From: Gnetum montanum
Taxonomy: Eukaryota; Streptophyta; Gnetopsida; Gnetales; Gnetaceae
DNA: 64,000 nucleotides
Assembly (NCBI GenBank): GCA_015680685.1
Contig: MNCI01033431.1
Coordinates: 49,256 to 113,255 of the forward strand
Reading direction: 5' to 3'
Each line of letters begins with the position of its first letter. The first letter of the stretch is position 1. The position numbers were made by a program, and so were the translations under genes. The notes beneath the pieces are model-generated. The model ran no database searches and was not told the DNA's origin. It worked only from the letters and a program-made list of their open reading frames with translations. Below are positions 21,646 to 34,166 of the stretch, piece by piece.

Positions 21646-23967
21646 TTAAGTAGGGAGTTCCCCTTGCATTGTTGGAGCAGGAGGTGTTATGGGAACTACA
21701 GATGGAAGAGGTGTGGATGGAGTTGGAGGATGGTGTATATGTGGGATCTCTCTCGGAGGAGAAGGAGTCCTCCTAAAGTACTCTCGAACTTGGTAGTGAC
21801 GTTGGGAAGTTGTGTGACTCATAGAGTCACTTGGAGAAACTGGTTGCTGCACATAATATCCATAAGGATCAGGTTATCGGTAAGGGTACTGTTGTGTTGG
21901 TAGTGGAATCCCCCATGACTGTGGATATTGCCACTGCTGATGTTGTCTGATGGGTTGTGGTGGAGTTCCACTTGGATAGTATGTTAGTGGTTGGTGGAAT
22001 TGCCTTGGGTTACCTTGGGGATAAGGTAACCTTTGGGGTGTTTGTTGTTGGTTGAGTCTTGGATTAAGTGCATACACCCCAGACTCTTGTAGATGTGAGA
22101 TGATTGGACAACATCCCTTGGGATGATCATAATGGTAGATCTCACATCCACTGTCATCGTCTGTGTCTGAATCCACAACTCATTGGAGATAGTAATTTTC
22201 CACTTACCCTTGTTATGTGCAGGGCCTGAATTTCTCCACTTTGTCTTATCTTTGTCACTACTTCGTTCCTCCTTAGACTCTTCTACAAATTTCAGGACAG
22301 TTTCAAGTATGGAGTCTAAGGAATCCCATAATTGGTCCATCTTACCCGATACTTCCGTTGTTAATTTTTGAATCAGCAAGGTTTTCTAGTTCACCAACTC
22401 TTTGAGTGGTGACTCATCCTCCTCATCACAAAATTTCACTCCCTTCTTTCGAAGGGAGGGATCACGGTTGTATTCTTCTAGACTTTCCCTTTTTCGTAGC
22501 TCACCTTCTTCTTTTGCTACTTGTTCCAACAAACTATGTACTTCATGGGCTCTAAGTTGTGAGAGTCTCCCTTGGGCATAAGTCCCAAGGGTTCTTCTAG
22601 TTTCATGCCTTAGCCCATCCACGATGTGGCAAAGATGATCCCACTGAGCATATCCATGGCTTGGGCAACGATGTAACAATGTGTAGTAGTGGGCCATGGC
22701 AGCATCCAAGGGTTCGTGATTACCTTGCTTCCAGCCTTGGATCTACTTACGCAAATTAGACACTCGGGAGTATGTTTGATACTTATCGTTGAAGAGTTCT
22801 AACATCGTACTCCACCTCCTAATGGTCTCCAGTTCTAAGGACCAATACCAACTCTCTGCTTCTTTAATGAGTGTCCTTGGAAACAACTTAAGTTTTTGCC
22901 ACTCATTTTCTATATTTTGCAAGGAACAGGCATCATGGAATGCCTGTAAATGATGCTGCGGATCAGCATTGTATCCCCCTTCAAATCGTGGGATGTTGTT
23001 CATGTCTAAGTGTTTGATTTGACTATCTTTTAAATGTCTTGTGGAAATTCTAATAGCCTCCATTATATGTCAAGCATACTTCATGTTGCAAGTAGGGGTT
23101 TGTCATGATCATCTCTTTCATGACACCCATGATGTCTTCATTGTTCCCTACTTTCCCTTCGTTCATGCCCTTGTCCTCTCTCTTGACTCTCTCATTGAGG
23201 TCTCTCATTTTTCTTACTTTTATCCTCTCCATTATGCTCGTGCTGGTTGCACCTTGATGTGGAAGGAGAGGGTGAGTGATGTGAAGAAGGGGAAGAAGAA
23301 GGAGAACCATCACCGTGGTGATGTTTTCTACCTTCTCTTTGGCTGCTTTGGCCCTGATCGTGGTGACAATCTAAGTGCCCTTCCTTGTCTTTTGTTGTTG
23401 TTACCTCTGTGAATAACTAGTGTTCATGGGAATTAGAACCAAGGTTGTGTATCTTTGAGTGTAGGTTCTGATACCCAACCTCCTCACCATCGTTAGGAGG
23501 GGGAACATCTCTTAATAGAGAACCTATTGTAAGTGGCTCACCATCTCTAGTTTCACTAAGGACGTGCGGGATCTCTTTGCCCTTGAATAGTGTATGTTGG
23601 CTCTCCTTCCTGCATCCCTCATACGTTGTAAATTTGTGGGATGATAATCCCTTGTGTCAAAGTCTTCCATAACGTATTTAGCATAAAGTTGAGTCATGCC
23701 AATCTGTGCTAAGGCACCGAGAAGCATGTTCAGGACAGATTGATCTGGAGGTAACACTATGTTACCAAATAAATCTCTCCAGTGCATCTGTTCATCTTGA
23801 TGGAGGATAAAATTATAATTAGGTATATACTCATCAGGATGAGTATATGTCACCCTATATTGTTGAGGACTTGGCTGATTTTGGCTATGTGTTTTTGATT
23901 GCCAACTGTCTTTTGTATTATCCCTAGGTGATGTGTTTCTCTTGTGAGAAGAAGAAGAAGAAGACAT
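21646..23967 (-). pseudogene. Gag polyprotein (element C)
   Basis: The N-terminal 147 codons (23524-23967) begin with a serine run. The capsid core (22743-23063) has IPRFEGGYNADPQHHLQAFH, LKLFPRTLIKEAESWYWSLE and WSTMLELFNDKYQ. It continues after one stop at 22386-22709 with VDGLRHETRRTLGTYAQG, typical of Athila gag. The 3' part is proline- and glutamine-rich (21646-22176). The frame shifts near 22180. Element D has the same capsid core with more stops. Confidence 0.75.
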
Positions 23968-24095
23968 GATGTCTTATAGGTGTGCTGATTTTACCATTAT
24001 ATAATTTTTTTCTTATTTGATTAACCCTAAGGTTCGTTTAATCTCCCAATGATGTAAATGATCTCTTATGTCCTACTTAGTGCACAAACACTTAG

Positions 24096-24113
24096 TCCCC
24101 GGCAACGGTGCCA
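24096..24113 (-). promoter_or_regulatory. Primer-binding site of element C
   Basis: Minus strand TGGCACCGTTGCCGGGGA, one base after the LTR. It differs by one base from TGGCGCCGTTGCCGGGGA, the tRNA-Asp-type primer site widely used by Athila-like elements. Confidence 0.8.
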
Positions 24114-24964
24114 ATGATGAGTGGCGAGGTACCCCTACACTCAACCATACGAAACGAGTGTAGCACGCATGATTTGGTTGAACTCCATAGACTAAGTGCC
24201 TACATGCCTCATGGAACACTTAAGGTTAACCATTCATTGTCTTCCTAGACTTACTTGTAGTTGTCACGGTGTATGGTTAAGTAAGTCCAAGGTATATGAT
24301 TTTTATAGTCTTTTATCTTTTATCTCCTATGCTATCAAGGTGAAGGGTTGAAGAAACTAACTAACTCTAACTAATGAACTAAGTCTAAATTACCTAGCAT
24401 CAGCATCTGTTCCCACTTACCGTACACACCCTAAACCGATGCAACCGTGGCTACCAAACGCTAATCGTTACTGGGATCACCACGCGTAACACATGTGCTC
24501 GAAGTGGTCATACTGAGGCACTTAACTAGGAGGAAAGGATTGAGAGAATCTAATGTAGCATAAGTGTGATGAGCAGCCGATTCCTTGATTATTTGTACAC
24601 ATCCTGGTGCACAACTACCACTGGGATTACCAAGCGTAGATCCTAAATACGCCATTGGGTTACCAAGTAGTCACACTAGATGCTCGTAATCAAGTCGTAC
24701 TCATTCTGCATTCTAGGAGTTTAAGGGTGAGAGAGAAAGCAATAAATAAAATCCTATTCCATGCACTACAAGGTTTATCCAAGAAGTTCATCTTTATTTC
24801 CGTACACAACTTGTGTTTAGGTACAATGTTGCTCGAATAAAGATCCGTTCACTTTAGGACTCCTACTACAGGCACATGGAAAATATTCTATCTCTGGAGT
24901 GATCAATTTGCCAGAGTTTCCCTACTTCTAGCCCAGGATAGGGAAACAAGGGAGAGCCACCTCT

Positions 24965-24972
24965 TATTTATA
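24965..24972 (-). promoter_or_regulatory. TATA box, LTR of element C
   Basis: Minus-strand TATAAATA just downstream of the palindrome cluster. Confidence 0.6.
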
Positions 24973-24988
24973 GATATGACAGCGCACC

Positions 24989-25098
24989 GTGATATCGCGT
25001 ACGCAATATCGCAGGGGACGACATGATCTCGCGTACGTGATATCGCGTGGGGTGCGATATCACAACACGCGATATCGCGGCTCATGCAATATCATGTC
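24989..25098. repeat. Palindrome cluster (GCGATATCGC type) in U3 of element C
   Basis: At least six variants of a self-complementary block such as GTGATATCGCG, GCAATATCGC and GCGATATCGCGG lie within 110 bp. Many are paired with GCGTACGC. The truncated LTR at 18527-18639 has the same cluster, and the B and D promoters have CpG-decayed versions. Confidence 0.7.
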
Positions 25099-25104
25099 TC
25101 GTCA

Positions 25105-25403
25105 ATACTCATTGCACGTAGGCTAGTTTAGGTTCTACTTTTCATTGTTCATTAGCTTAATTAATTTATTTCTTTATTATCATTAGGAGCAGCATAGGAT
25201 TATGCAACATCAATCATATGCCTCACTTTGGACTAAACCATACATCACAAAGCTACCACTACTCTAAGTGGGAAGATAGCGAACTACAATCAAAGCATAA
25301 TGATTTAGATGCATAAGTAGGCCCATCCATGAAATTCAACTGGCTCGTACATGAATGATTATTATTCGTATGGTTTGATGTAGGGGTACCTTGCCACTCA
25401 TCA
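25105..25403 (+). repeat. 5' LTR fragment of element D
   Basis: Last 299 bp of the LTR, ending TGCCACTCATCA. It matches 33405-33695 closely. It begins exactly where the LTR of element C ends. Confidence 0.75.
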
Positions 25404-25404
25404 T

Positions 25405-25422
25405 TGGCACCATTGCTAGGGA
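25405..25422 (+). promoter_or_regulatory. Primer-binding site of element D
   Basis: TGGCACCATTGCTAGGGA, a slightly decayed form of the tRNA-Asp-type site in element C. Confidence 0.7.
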
Positions 25423-25689
25423 TGGTGCTAGTTATCTATATTAGTTATATCATACACAATCACTATAAACACATTAATGATATATCTCTTAGAAAATATT
25501 AAATCACACACATCATTTACTAGAAACAATGTCTCTTTCATAAGGAAGTGATAATGCATTATATAATGAAAGCATTCACTAGAGAAATAACAAGATATAC
25601 GATGAAGAAAATTGGAGTGATCAACCTTGTGCAAGGATTTCATATGTTCATGACCATCCTGACGACACTCAAGGACTACTTTCACCTAA

Positions 25690-27490
25690 GGTAGAAAATC
25701 CTAGGGAGGATGAAGAAAGTCCTAGACAAGGAAAGGCCTCAAGGCCTAGGACCTCCTCAAAATCTAAAAAGGATAAATTAAGGGACCCTAGGGAACACTA
25801 TAGAAGCCATGGCAATCCTTCTAGTTCCTCATCTTCCTCTTCCTCTTCAACATTTAGTTTTGATGAAGATGAATGTAGATATAGATACCAAGCTCATCAT
25901 TAGTGTCAAAATAACAATGAAAATAAAAATCGAACCCACGAGAAAAATCAAAGACGTCAACATNTATTCAATGATGATGAACCCTTGTTGGCCACTAAGA
26001 GCATAATGTAGATCACAGAGGTAATTAAGATCTCTTGCAGGCACCACAAAGAAAGTTGCCTACCTAGGCTTGATATGAATAATATCCCTAAGTTTGCAGG
26101 AGGCTATGATTCAGATCCACAACATCATTTACAAGCCTTCCATGATGCCTATGTCTCATACAACATTGAAAGTGGATGGTAAAAGCTTAAGCTCTTTCCT
26201 AGAATAATTATTGATAGAGTCGAAGTATGGTATAGATCGTTGAAACCAAATTCAATTCAACGATAGTCCACAATGTTGGAACTCTTCAATGAGAAATACT
26301 ATACCTATGTGAGGGTGTCTAACCTAAGCATGGATACAAGAACAACATGAACCCTTGGACATGGCCTTGGATAGATATTATTCCCTATTGAATAAATGCC
26401 CAGGCCATGGTTTCTTCAAGGAAAGGCAACTTTTCCACATCATAGATGGGCTTCGTAATGAAACTAGGGAGATCCTTTGGATGTATGCCCTATGTGAATT
26501 ATAAGACCTACGAATCCATCAAATCCAAAATCTAATCGAGCATGTGGCAAAAGAAGAAGAAGAGCTATTTAAATGGGAGAATGTTGAGAAACATCATTGG
26601 GACCCAAATCTTCAAATGAATGAGGTCCATATTTATGATAAGGAGAAAAAGGCCACTCTCGATAAGGTGATTCTGCAACAAACCTTGCCAATATAGAACT
26701 CTATTGATGAATTTGAAACAAATTTTAATAGGATGTCAAAATGGATATATGAAAATGTTACAACTCTAGTTGAGACTATTGAGAAGAAGATCATGTAACG
26801 CAAACTAGGCAATCATAATAAACAAAGGATACAGAACCAAGAAATAGCTAGGAACACATTTCGGAAAATAAGAAAAATGGTTGAAGAAAGTAAGGCTATA
26901 GACTCAACCATAGATGAAGATAATTGATGTAACATCTACACATATGATCATCGAAGGGTCATTGTTCATCTTATTGCATCTACATGAGCATTGGGTAGGT
27001 GCATTAAACCCAAAGTTTGTATAGAAGCATACACCCAAGAGATTTCCTTTCCCACATGGTAATTATAGATAGCCCCACAACCAATTGTACTATCCTAGGG
27101 GGACTTATTACCAACCTCAACACTATCATCAACTGTAGTGGAAACAACCATAGTTGTGCGAAGGCCACCACCAAATCAACCCTATTCTTCTTATCTGCTG
27201 AAATTGCATGCATATTATGTTCAACACCTTGTTTTCCCAACTAGTTCTACGTACTCTACTTCAAATCACTACTATCACTTTCTAAAGTACCATCAACCCA
27301 TGACATCCCTTGAAGGATCACCGCCTCATGCCTCCTACCATCCATCCTACCCTCAATATTCTCATACTCCACCTCATTACATGCCACTACCAATGACACA
27401 AGAAGGTTCGGCACCACAATATCAACAAACGAATGCCACTTGTGCTATGAATGTGCATAGACATGCTAATACCGGTGGGTCCCCACTGTA
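25690..27490 (+). pseudogene. Gag pseudogene (element D)
   Basis: An N-terminal Ser-rich block (SSSSSSSSSTFSF, about 25820-25860) and capsid core (about 26073-26330) reading LDMNNIPKFAGGYDSDPQHH and STMLELFNEKYYTY align with gag of element C. Many stops and a single N (25964) interrupt it. The end (27138-27490) is a Pro/Ser/Tyr-rich tail. No protease follows. Confidence 0.7.
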
Positions 27491-28469
27491 AACTCAAAAA
27501 CATTCCTTCTTTAGGAAAGGCTACAAGCAAAAGAAAAAAAATCATTGACTAGCCACATCGTCTGAATTGGCATAATGTAAATCTAGTGCAATGCCTCCCT
27601 TTTCACCATCACTGTCCTCTAATCCTACATAAAGGCCACCATTCATTGTTACTCCTATTCCAAACCTAAGTAATGAATTTACAAGCATGGGTAGACCAAC
27701 AAATCTATGCATACCATATCATGATCAAGGGTGCAATCATGGGCTAGACATCCATCACATTACCATACCTCATACCCTGACCCACCATATATTTAACAAT
27801 CAAGTGTGTGACCAACAATTTGTCTACCCATCCACCGCAACTTCAAAAGATACCTAATGGCTTGGGAATGAATAGTTACCAATCTTTCATACATTTATGA
27901 ATCCTATCTATCTACTTATTAATCCTTGTTATGGACAAATTTTTAGTCGTGGGGGACATCCCCCATTCTAATCTTCATGTTTTATAAGTGTTTTCCATCT
28001 TTTTATTTTACAATTTTTTGTCAATTTCTTATTTCTTAATACAATTTTTTCAATTCCTTCCAACTTTTTCTATTTTTTTGTTTTCATTTTCTTTGTTATG
28101 TAATCTTGCTTGTGAATAAAACGATCATGTAGCCCATTAAGGTGAGGTTTTCTCTATGTTGTCGAGTCATAAGGAACTAATTATTTGGTTAGTGAGACCA
28201 CGTCATCCATCCACTCATTCCATTAATAAGAGGTTCTTGCTCTAGTCATAATGATATTCCTTTTTATCATCCAACCTAAAAAGAAATTCATAATCATTGT
28301 GCCTAGACTAAAAAGTGAAGAACCAAGGGGGAATGTAAAGGATGTGACATCAAGCGGATTTGTGGATTCTCTTTGGCCACTTCTGTATGTTCTATCATGT
28401 TGGTAAGGTTGTAATTATATCCTTATAGATCTAGTAAACAATGGAAGTAAGAGTAACCTAACGAGGCAC
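27491..28469 (+). other. Post-gag region of element D
   Basis: A short 'gtcgtgggggacatcccc' block at about 27949, then T-rich sequence to about 28140, the same type of sequence that follows protease in element C. No coding signal and no pol. Confidence 0.45.
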
Positions 28470-29030
28470 TGAATAAAATTTTGAGGGTCCCATTGGAAAG
28501 ACATGTACCCATGCCTAATGGTTGGTAACTACTCAGAACAAAGAAAAAGAGAAAAAAAATTCCTTCCTTAGACAAAATGCCAAGTGATGTTACTCCTTGC
28601 AACTATGATAGTCTTATAATTGTCAGCCAAAGCGATGAAATGATGCGATGTCATTGAAATGTGGTTTGAACTTGGTTTGAATCTTAGATAGAAGCACTCA
28701 TGATTATTTAACCATTAATAACACACATGGATTTATTATGCCTTGGGTGAGACACCTCACATCCCAATTTTTGCAATCCTTTCTACAGTCCATCTCATCT
28801 CCATATCCGTATGATTCCAACTTGTGGTTTTGTGTAGCATAGACTTATTATCTCAAATTGGTGGTTTTCACATGTGTGTTTTGTTGCATAGGTATGCATT
28901 ACATTCAACCCCTTCAGTGCCTATGGACATTTTTAGGTGTGGTTATACAAGGGCATCATAGGCTGGAGCCTACTTTGGGGAGAACCCACTTGTGTAACTT
29001 TTGTAACTTGTACTTATTTGACACAACCAC
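28470..29030 (+). other. Conserved non-coding module (copy D)
   Basis: Aligned by eye with minus-strand 17880-18526 (B) and 19380-19860 (C). The core around 28920-29000 includes 'gtgcctatgg', 'gtggttatacaagggcatcat' and 'gagcctactttgggga'. A TTTTGTTGCATAG acceptor-like stretch precedes it. Confidence 0.5.
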
Positions 29031-29284
29031 ATAATTCTTCACCTTCCAAGTGCTTAATTATTAAATTTCATCATTTTCCTTATCATATAATTGATCTATT
29101 CCATAACATCAATTTAATGCCCTTTTTCTTGTATCTTCCAAAGATTTAAACATTGACAACTCCATCTTCTACCATTTTCAGTGCCTCAGTCTGATTTCCT
29201 ACTTACCCTAGAACTATGAACCTAACCTCAAACTTTCCAACCAATCACAGAGCTTCATCTTCCATGGTCAATACCTTTAATTAA

Positions 29285-29400
29285 TGCACTTTCATGGACC
29301 CTGATATTGAGTACCCAATATTAGGTTAGCCTCAACATCAGATACCTAATATCATGTTGTGCAACACCTATATATATGACACTTGCAATACCCAAACTTT
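29285..29400 (+). promoter_or_regulatory. Internal promoter upstream of ORF3, element D
   Basis: AT-decayed GATATT/AATATC repeats (about 29300-29360) precede CTATATATATGAC (TATA near 29372). The arrangement mirrors the LTR U3 of the same family. B has the same feature at 17510-17610. Confidence 0.5.
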
Positions 29401-29631
29401 ATTTTTATCATTTGTAGCTAGTGGAGTTTTTTGAATTTTCTCTCATGACTTAGCTCTAAGAAACTAACTTCTACTTGCAATATTTGGCTCTCCACTGCTC
29501 TGATTCTCATACCATTTGAACCTATTTGATCCCAAAGTGTTCAAGTTAGTTGTGGGGGGGAGTTGGTGTGTGGTGTGTGAAACTTGTGCCAGATTTTCAC
29601 AATTTGCTATTACCTAGAAGGTATAATAAGG

Positions 29632-29934
29632 GTAAGAATCTTAAAAACCATAAGTGTTATGGTTAAAAATCAATCGTGGTAGAGCCAAAAACCTTAAGTT
29701 TTCCACCCAAGGGACTATAATCGTCATAATAAGCCACAAATAAGGAAAAAGAAACTAATTGCGAAAGGTCATAAAAGAAGATAAACACTTTTTGGGCATT
29801 TTTTTGAAAATTTTTCTAAAATTTGCAATCATACAAGCTAAAGAAAATTATGAAACTAAGGCCATGATTAAGGTATAACCTATTAATGATACATAACAAC
29901 ACCTTAGTAACATCCAATCTTTGATTGATTGCAG
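29632..29934 (+). other. Predicted 5'UTR intron of ORF3, element D
   Basis: Donor AAGG|GTAAGAATC and acceptor TTGATTGATTGCAG|ATG. The acceptor abuts the ORF3 start codon, as in element B. Confidence 0.55.
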
Positions 29935-32650
29935 ATGGCCCCAAAAAGAGAAATAGAAGGAGGACCTTCACAAGAAGTAGCCAAATGTCCAAGGGGTGGT
30001 AGGGACCAGTAAGTTGAGCATGCATAGCATGAAGAATAGGAAGCCTAATCACTCAGTATCCATCAAGAGGCTTTTATCACAAGAAAGTCGATCTAAGGAG
30101 AGGCTGCAACACCACTAGCCCCCATGCAAGAATCACACCTCATGTTGTCCCTAGAATGCCTTGATGTCATTCAAGAAAACTCCATGTTGACCATGGTCAT
30201 CATGGATATGAACTTTGGGCTATTTATGGCATTTTCCCTTGAAGCCATTTGAACACAACTCTAGGCGTCACCCTTGTGGCTGATTCTTTCAAATAGCAAT
30301 GAATGGTAACTTAGTGAAACCTACCAATTCTAGCACAACAAAGATGAAGGTACCACTATCAAGATTTGTGGAGTCAATGTTTCATTCTTGGTTAAAGCAA
30401 TTGCAAAAGCTCTCAATCTACCAAATAAAGGGACTAAGTTGGCCCATCTATCTACAAGATCGAACATTTACACTAGAAAGTTATGGTTGAGGTAGGCATA
30501 TAGCAAGGATGACAAAACATACAATGAATTGACTCTAGAAAATAGGACATAATTCAAGCTAGGCATGTATCATCTCTTCTCAACCAAAGGACTTAATAGG
30601 ATTTCAGCCTATGCAACTACAGGAAGTGCCATCCTAATGGCTAAATACATAGTTAACCTTCCCTAGTTATACTATATAGAGATTTAGAGGCAGTTTGAGG
30701 AGAAAAAGGTAGGGAAGTTAACACTTCCATTTTCTTGCCCAATCCAAAAATTATGCAAGCACACTGAAATCCTAGGGTACACAAATGACATTCCCAAGAA
30801 GGCTCAAAATGCCTCCTTCATTAAATTACTTAAATTAGTAGCACTAAGGAAAGACCTTGATGAAGAACTAGAACCAAGGAAGGAAACAAAACCAGAAAAG
30901 AAAGCAAAAAAGGAGCCTAAATTGCACCATGAAACATAAGTTCTACCATTGCTACCATAAGATTATAGGCTAGAAAGGAGCCACTTACAAAAAATGAAAT
31001 GCTCAACATGGGAAGTAGAGAGGAATCAAACCTCTTCAAAGTCCTAGATAAGGTGTAGCCCATCTTTTTGGTTGATCTGAAAAGAGGACAAGTGTCACTA
31101 AAATTAGGAGGAGAATCCCAGTGGTCTAGACAAATCTCTAGTAATGTCACATCCTTCCAAGTGATGCTTGAAATAGGAGAAGGTGCCATAGTAGTGGTAA
31201 TGTAGCATCAGGATACAATTGATGTAGCAAAAGTAATAATGGATCATATCAAGGAATCATTTAATGTGTCTATTGTGCCACTAGTAGATTAGATTGGGAC
31301 TAGAGATGCACAAATGCTTGCTAGAACTTTGATGACTCCTACGACACATGAGGATGTGTTAGATCAACTACTATAGATAGGGCAGGTGATGACCACCTTA
31401 TTTTACATTCCCAATGATGTCACTATAGCATGGTTAGACCTCATAGACATAAAAGAAAAGCTGGTCATGGTTGAGGTTAGGGTGGAACATACAAAAGCAA
31501 AACTGCAACATTTGAAACAAGAACTGGGCACCCTTAGAGTTAAAAGATAGGATCCTATCTGATTTATTATGCCAAACTAGTTGGACTCATTTAGAATATA
31601 GCAGTTCATCAAATTGATTGAGGAAAATAAAGCAATAGAGCAAGAAAATGGGAAGGCTTTTTGGAATGCCTCTACTACTAATTCATAGTCTTATGCTCAC
31701 AAGAAGGCATTGACCACCACATAGGAAGAGAATAAATATCTTGTTGCAGAAAACACCTAGTTGACTACCATTGAAGAACAAAAGAATGTTCTAAAAGAAA
31801 GTTTCTAGTTGTTAAGAGAATAACTAATGAGGGCCAACTAGGATATCAGCAAACTAGCTAGAGAAAATAGAATCCCCTCAATGGAGAAGGTCCACACCAT
31901 TTAACAGAAGTCCACCATTACATGGAAAAATGAGTCCAAGAAACATGAAAAGCTGAAAGAACACTTTTGGGACTAGGTAGCCATGTGCAAGTAGATAAAA
32001 AAAAAGAAATTTAGATGGATAAAGCCCACATTAGGACCATCTCAACATAGAATCCTGATTGGTAACCAATTCTGAATAGTTATGCACTAGTCCATTAGGC
32101 GAAAGTGAAGAACAAAGACTTGTAGATCAAAGATTTGAAAGAATGCATGCCATTAGCTAACCTTAGATATGCCAAACTTACCATGTTAATAGCAAGTTAG
32201 CTTAGAAGTGAGTTGGAGAAACAAGTAGCAACCACTTATGCATTATACGAGAAAGAGTTTGCAGATAGAAAAGATGCTTTGCAAAAACTTCACATTGCAA
32301 ACTCGAAACTTTAAGAGGTTAAAATGCACGAATATGAATAGAAGGATGTCACTTCAAACTTGGCCAGGAGACTCATAGATTATCATGAGTTCAAAGAATA
32401 TGCTAGGGCATTTGAAGAGGAGTGATAGTAGTTTGCAACCTGGTATGTGAAGGCCAAAAAAATGTTTACACAACTACCATGTCCTTGGGATGTATCGATG
32501 CCAACACACATTGGTTCAATAACCTAGACAGTACATGATCCAAGGATAGAAGAAAAAAATTTGCAGGCATTCCTCAATTATTGTATATGTTACAAGTCTG
32601 GTGACTAAGGAAAACGACCAATGGAAGAGCCACCACCTTTGGGAACTACA
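29935..32650 (+). pseudogene. ORF3 of element D: accessory protein gene, many stops
   Basis: Begins MAPKREIEGGPSQEVAK at 29935. The segment at about 30170-30490 matches element B: SMLTMVIMDMNFGLF, then KDEGTTIKICGVNVSF and KAIAKALNLPNKGTKLAHLS. A charged middle (KKAKKEPK) and a long Glu/Lys-rich, probably coiled-coil region (about 31450-32450) follow. The last line, EEPPPLGTT, is recognisable in B as well. Stops are frequent and many sit where CAG, CGA or TGG codons are expected. Function unknown; it is neither gag nor pol. Confidence 0.6.
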
Positions 32651-32833
32651 TGAGCTTCCTTGATTTTGTGTCTTGTAATATGGTGTCCAAAGTTTTGTAA
32701 AACACCACTGCAGTAGGTAAGAGTCTATTTATTTGTTTAAATTTTTAAGTTAGTAAATAATTTCATACCTTCCCAATATTTTGTAAAGAACTTGTTCCTC
32801 ATTTTTTTAACTCAAGAACAAGTTTTTATTCAA

Positions 32834-32844
32834 TCATGGGGGTA
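32834..32844 (+). promoter_or_regulatory. Polypurine tract of element D
   Basis: TCATGGGGGTA directly before the LTR start TGATGAGTCATG. Confidence 0.65.
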
Positions 32845-33695
32845 TGATGAGTCATGATTATGATAGCCTTGATATCAAATACACAATATTAGGTTCCAAG
32901 AAATGATGTTGGATATCTGATATCATCTCTTTCATGTCAACCTATAAATACAACACTTGGATGCATGGTTGGGAAGGAGTTTTTAGTTTTAGATTTTAGT
33001 TAGCCTTTTCATAGATTGTTGATTTCTAGTTCTATTATTCCTAGTGTATGTTCGTAGTGTGATATTTGTAATTGTACGACATTCTTATTTGAGTTTCACA
33101 TACTTGAACATGTTACATGACTGGAAATAAAGATCGAAATTACCTCCATCATTGTAGCATCCACTTAGATTTATTGTTGATTTAATTATTTACTGTTTTC
33201 TTTAGTTAATGTTTCCATTTATTACTATTTACTATTCTTGTCATTAAGCAGAATGAGTACAACTAAATCACAAGTGCTTAAGTGTAATTACTTGGTAACC
33301 CAACAATGTATTGTTTGGTGAGTCTAGTGATGTATGCTTGGCAATCCCAGAGGTAGTCTTACAAAGTCCATGGCATGTGTGGGAAATTAAGAATATATAC
33401 TCATTGCACATAGGCTAGTTTAGGTTTTACTTTCCATTGTTCATTAGCTTGATTAATTTATTTCTTTATTATCATTAGGAGTAGCATAGGAGTAGGCAAC
33501 ATCAATCATATGCCTCACTTTGGACTAAATCATACATGATAAAGCTACCACTAGTCTAAGTGGGAAGATAGTGAAATATAATCAAAGCATAATGATTTAG
33601 ATGCACAACTAGTCCCATCCACAGAATTCAATTGGATTGTGCATGAACGCTTGTGATTCGTATGGTTGGATGTAGAGGTACCTCGCTGCTCATCA
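32845..33695 (+). repeat. Middle LTR of element D
   Basis: 851 bp. It acts as 3' LTR of the long unit and as 5' LTR of the mini unit. TATA at about 32944 (CTATAAATAC) follows decayed GATATC palindromes (32870-32925). It ends CTGCTCATCA. Confidence 0.8.
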
Positions 33696-33696
33696 T

Positions 33697-33714
33697 TGGC
33701 ACTGCTGCCGAGGA
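33697..33714 (+). promoter_or_regulatory. Primer-binding site of the mini unit
   Basis: TGGCACTGCTGCCGAGGA, a further decayed tRNA-Asp-type site. Confidence 0.65.
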
Positions 33715-34166
33715 TGGTGCTAGTTATCTAGATTAGTTATATCATACATAATCACTGTAAATGCATTCACAAGATATCTCTTAGAAAATATTAAATCACA
33801 CACATCATTTACTAGAAATAATGTCTCTTTCATAAGGAAGCGATAATGCATTATATAGCGAAAGCATTCATTGGAGAATTAACGAGATATATAATGGAGA
33901 AACTTGGAATGACCAACCTCATGTGGGGGTTTCATATGTTCATGACCACCTTGGAGACACTCAAGGACTACATTAACCTAAGGTAGATAATCATAGGGAG
34001 GATGAAGCAAGTCCTAGGTAAGGGAAGGCCTCAAGGCTTAAGACCTCCTTGAAATCTAGAAAAGATAAATCAAGGAATCCTAGGGAACACTATAGAAGTC
34101 ATGGCAATCCTTCTTGTTCTTTGTCTTCTTCACTAGAGGATGAGTTTTTATTTAGTCATGGGGGTA
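33715..34166 (+). other. Leader fused directly to polypurine tract (mini unit)
   Basis: About 420 bp matching the D leader (25423-25850), with an intact-looking join near 34135 to 'gatgagtttttatttagtc' and the polypurine tract ATGGGGGTA. Everything from gag to ORF3 is deleted. Confidence 0.7.

Larger units (their letters stand above)
18527..25104 (-). mobile_element. Element C: Athila-like element with gag-protease and no pol
   Basis: Minus strand. It comprises a 5' LTR (24115-25104), a primer site, gag-protease (20815-23967), a T-rich tail, the conserved module, a shortened ORF3 end, a polypurine tract (18640) and only the first 113 bp of the 3' LTR (18527-18639). No RT, RNase H or integrase sequence lies between the protease and the 3' end, so the element depended on enzymes from elsewhere. 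Confidence 0.75.
24115..25104 (-). repeat. 5' LTR of element C
   Basis: 990 bp, plus-orientation ends TGATGAGTGG and GTCTCGTCA. TATAAATA lies on the minus strand at 24965-24972. Upstream of it, at 24989-25098, is a dense cluster of GATATC/GCGATATCGC-type palindromes. Confidence 0.8.

Noticed and set aside
23041-23412. 123-codon plus-strand frame
   Set aside because: Antisense shadow of the gag region of element C without any motif.
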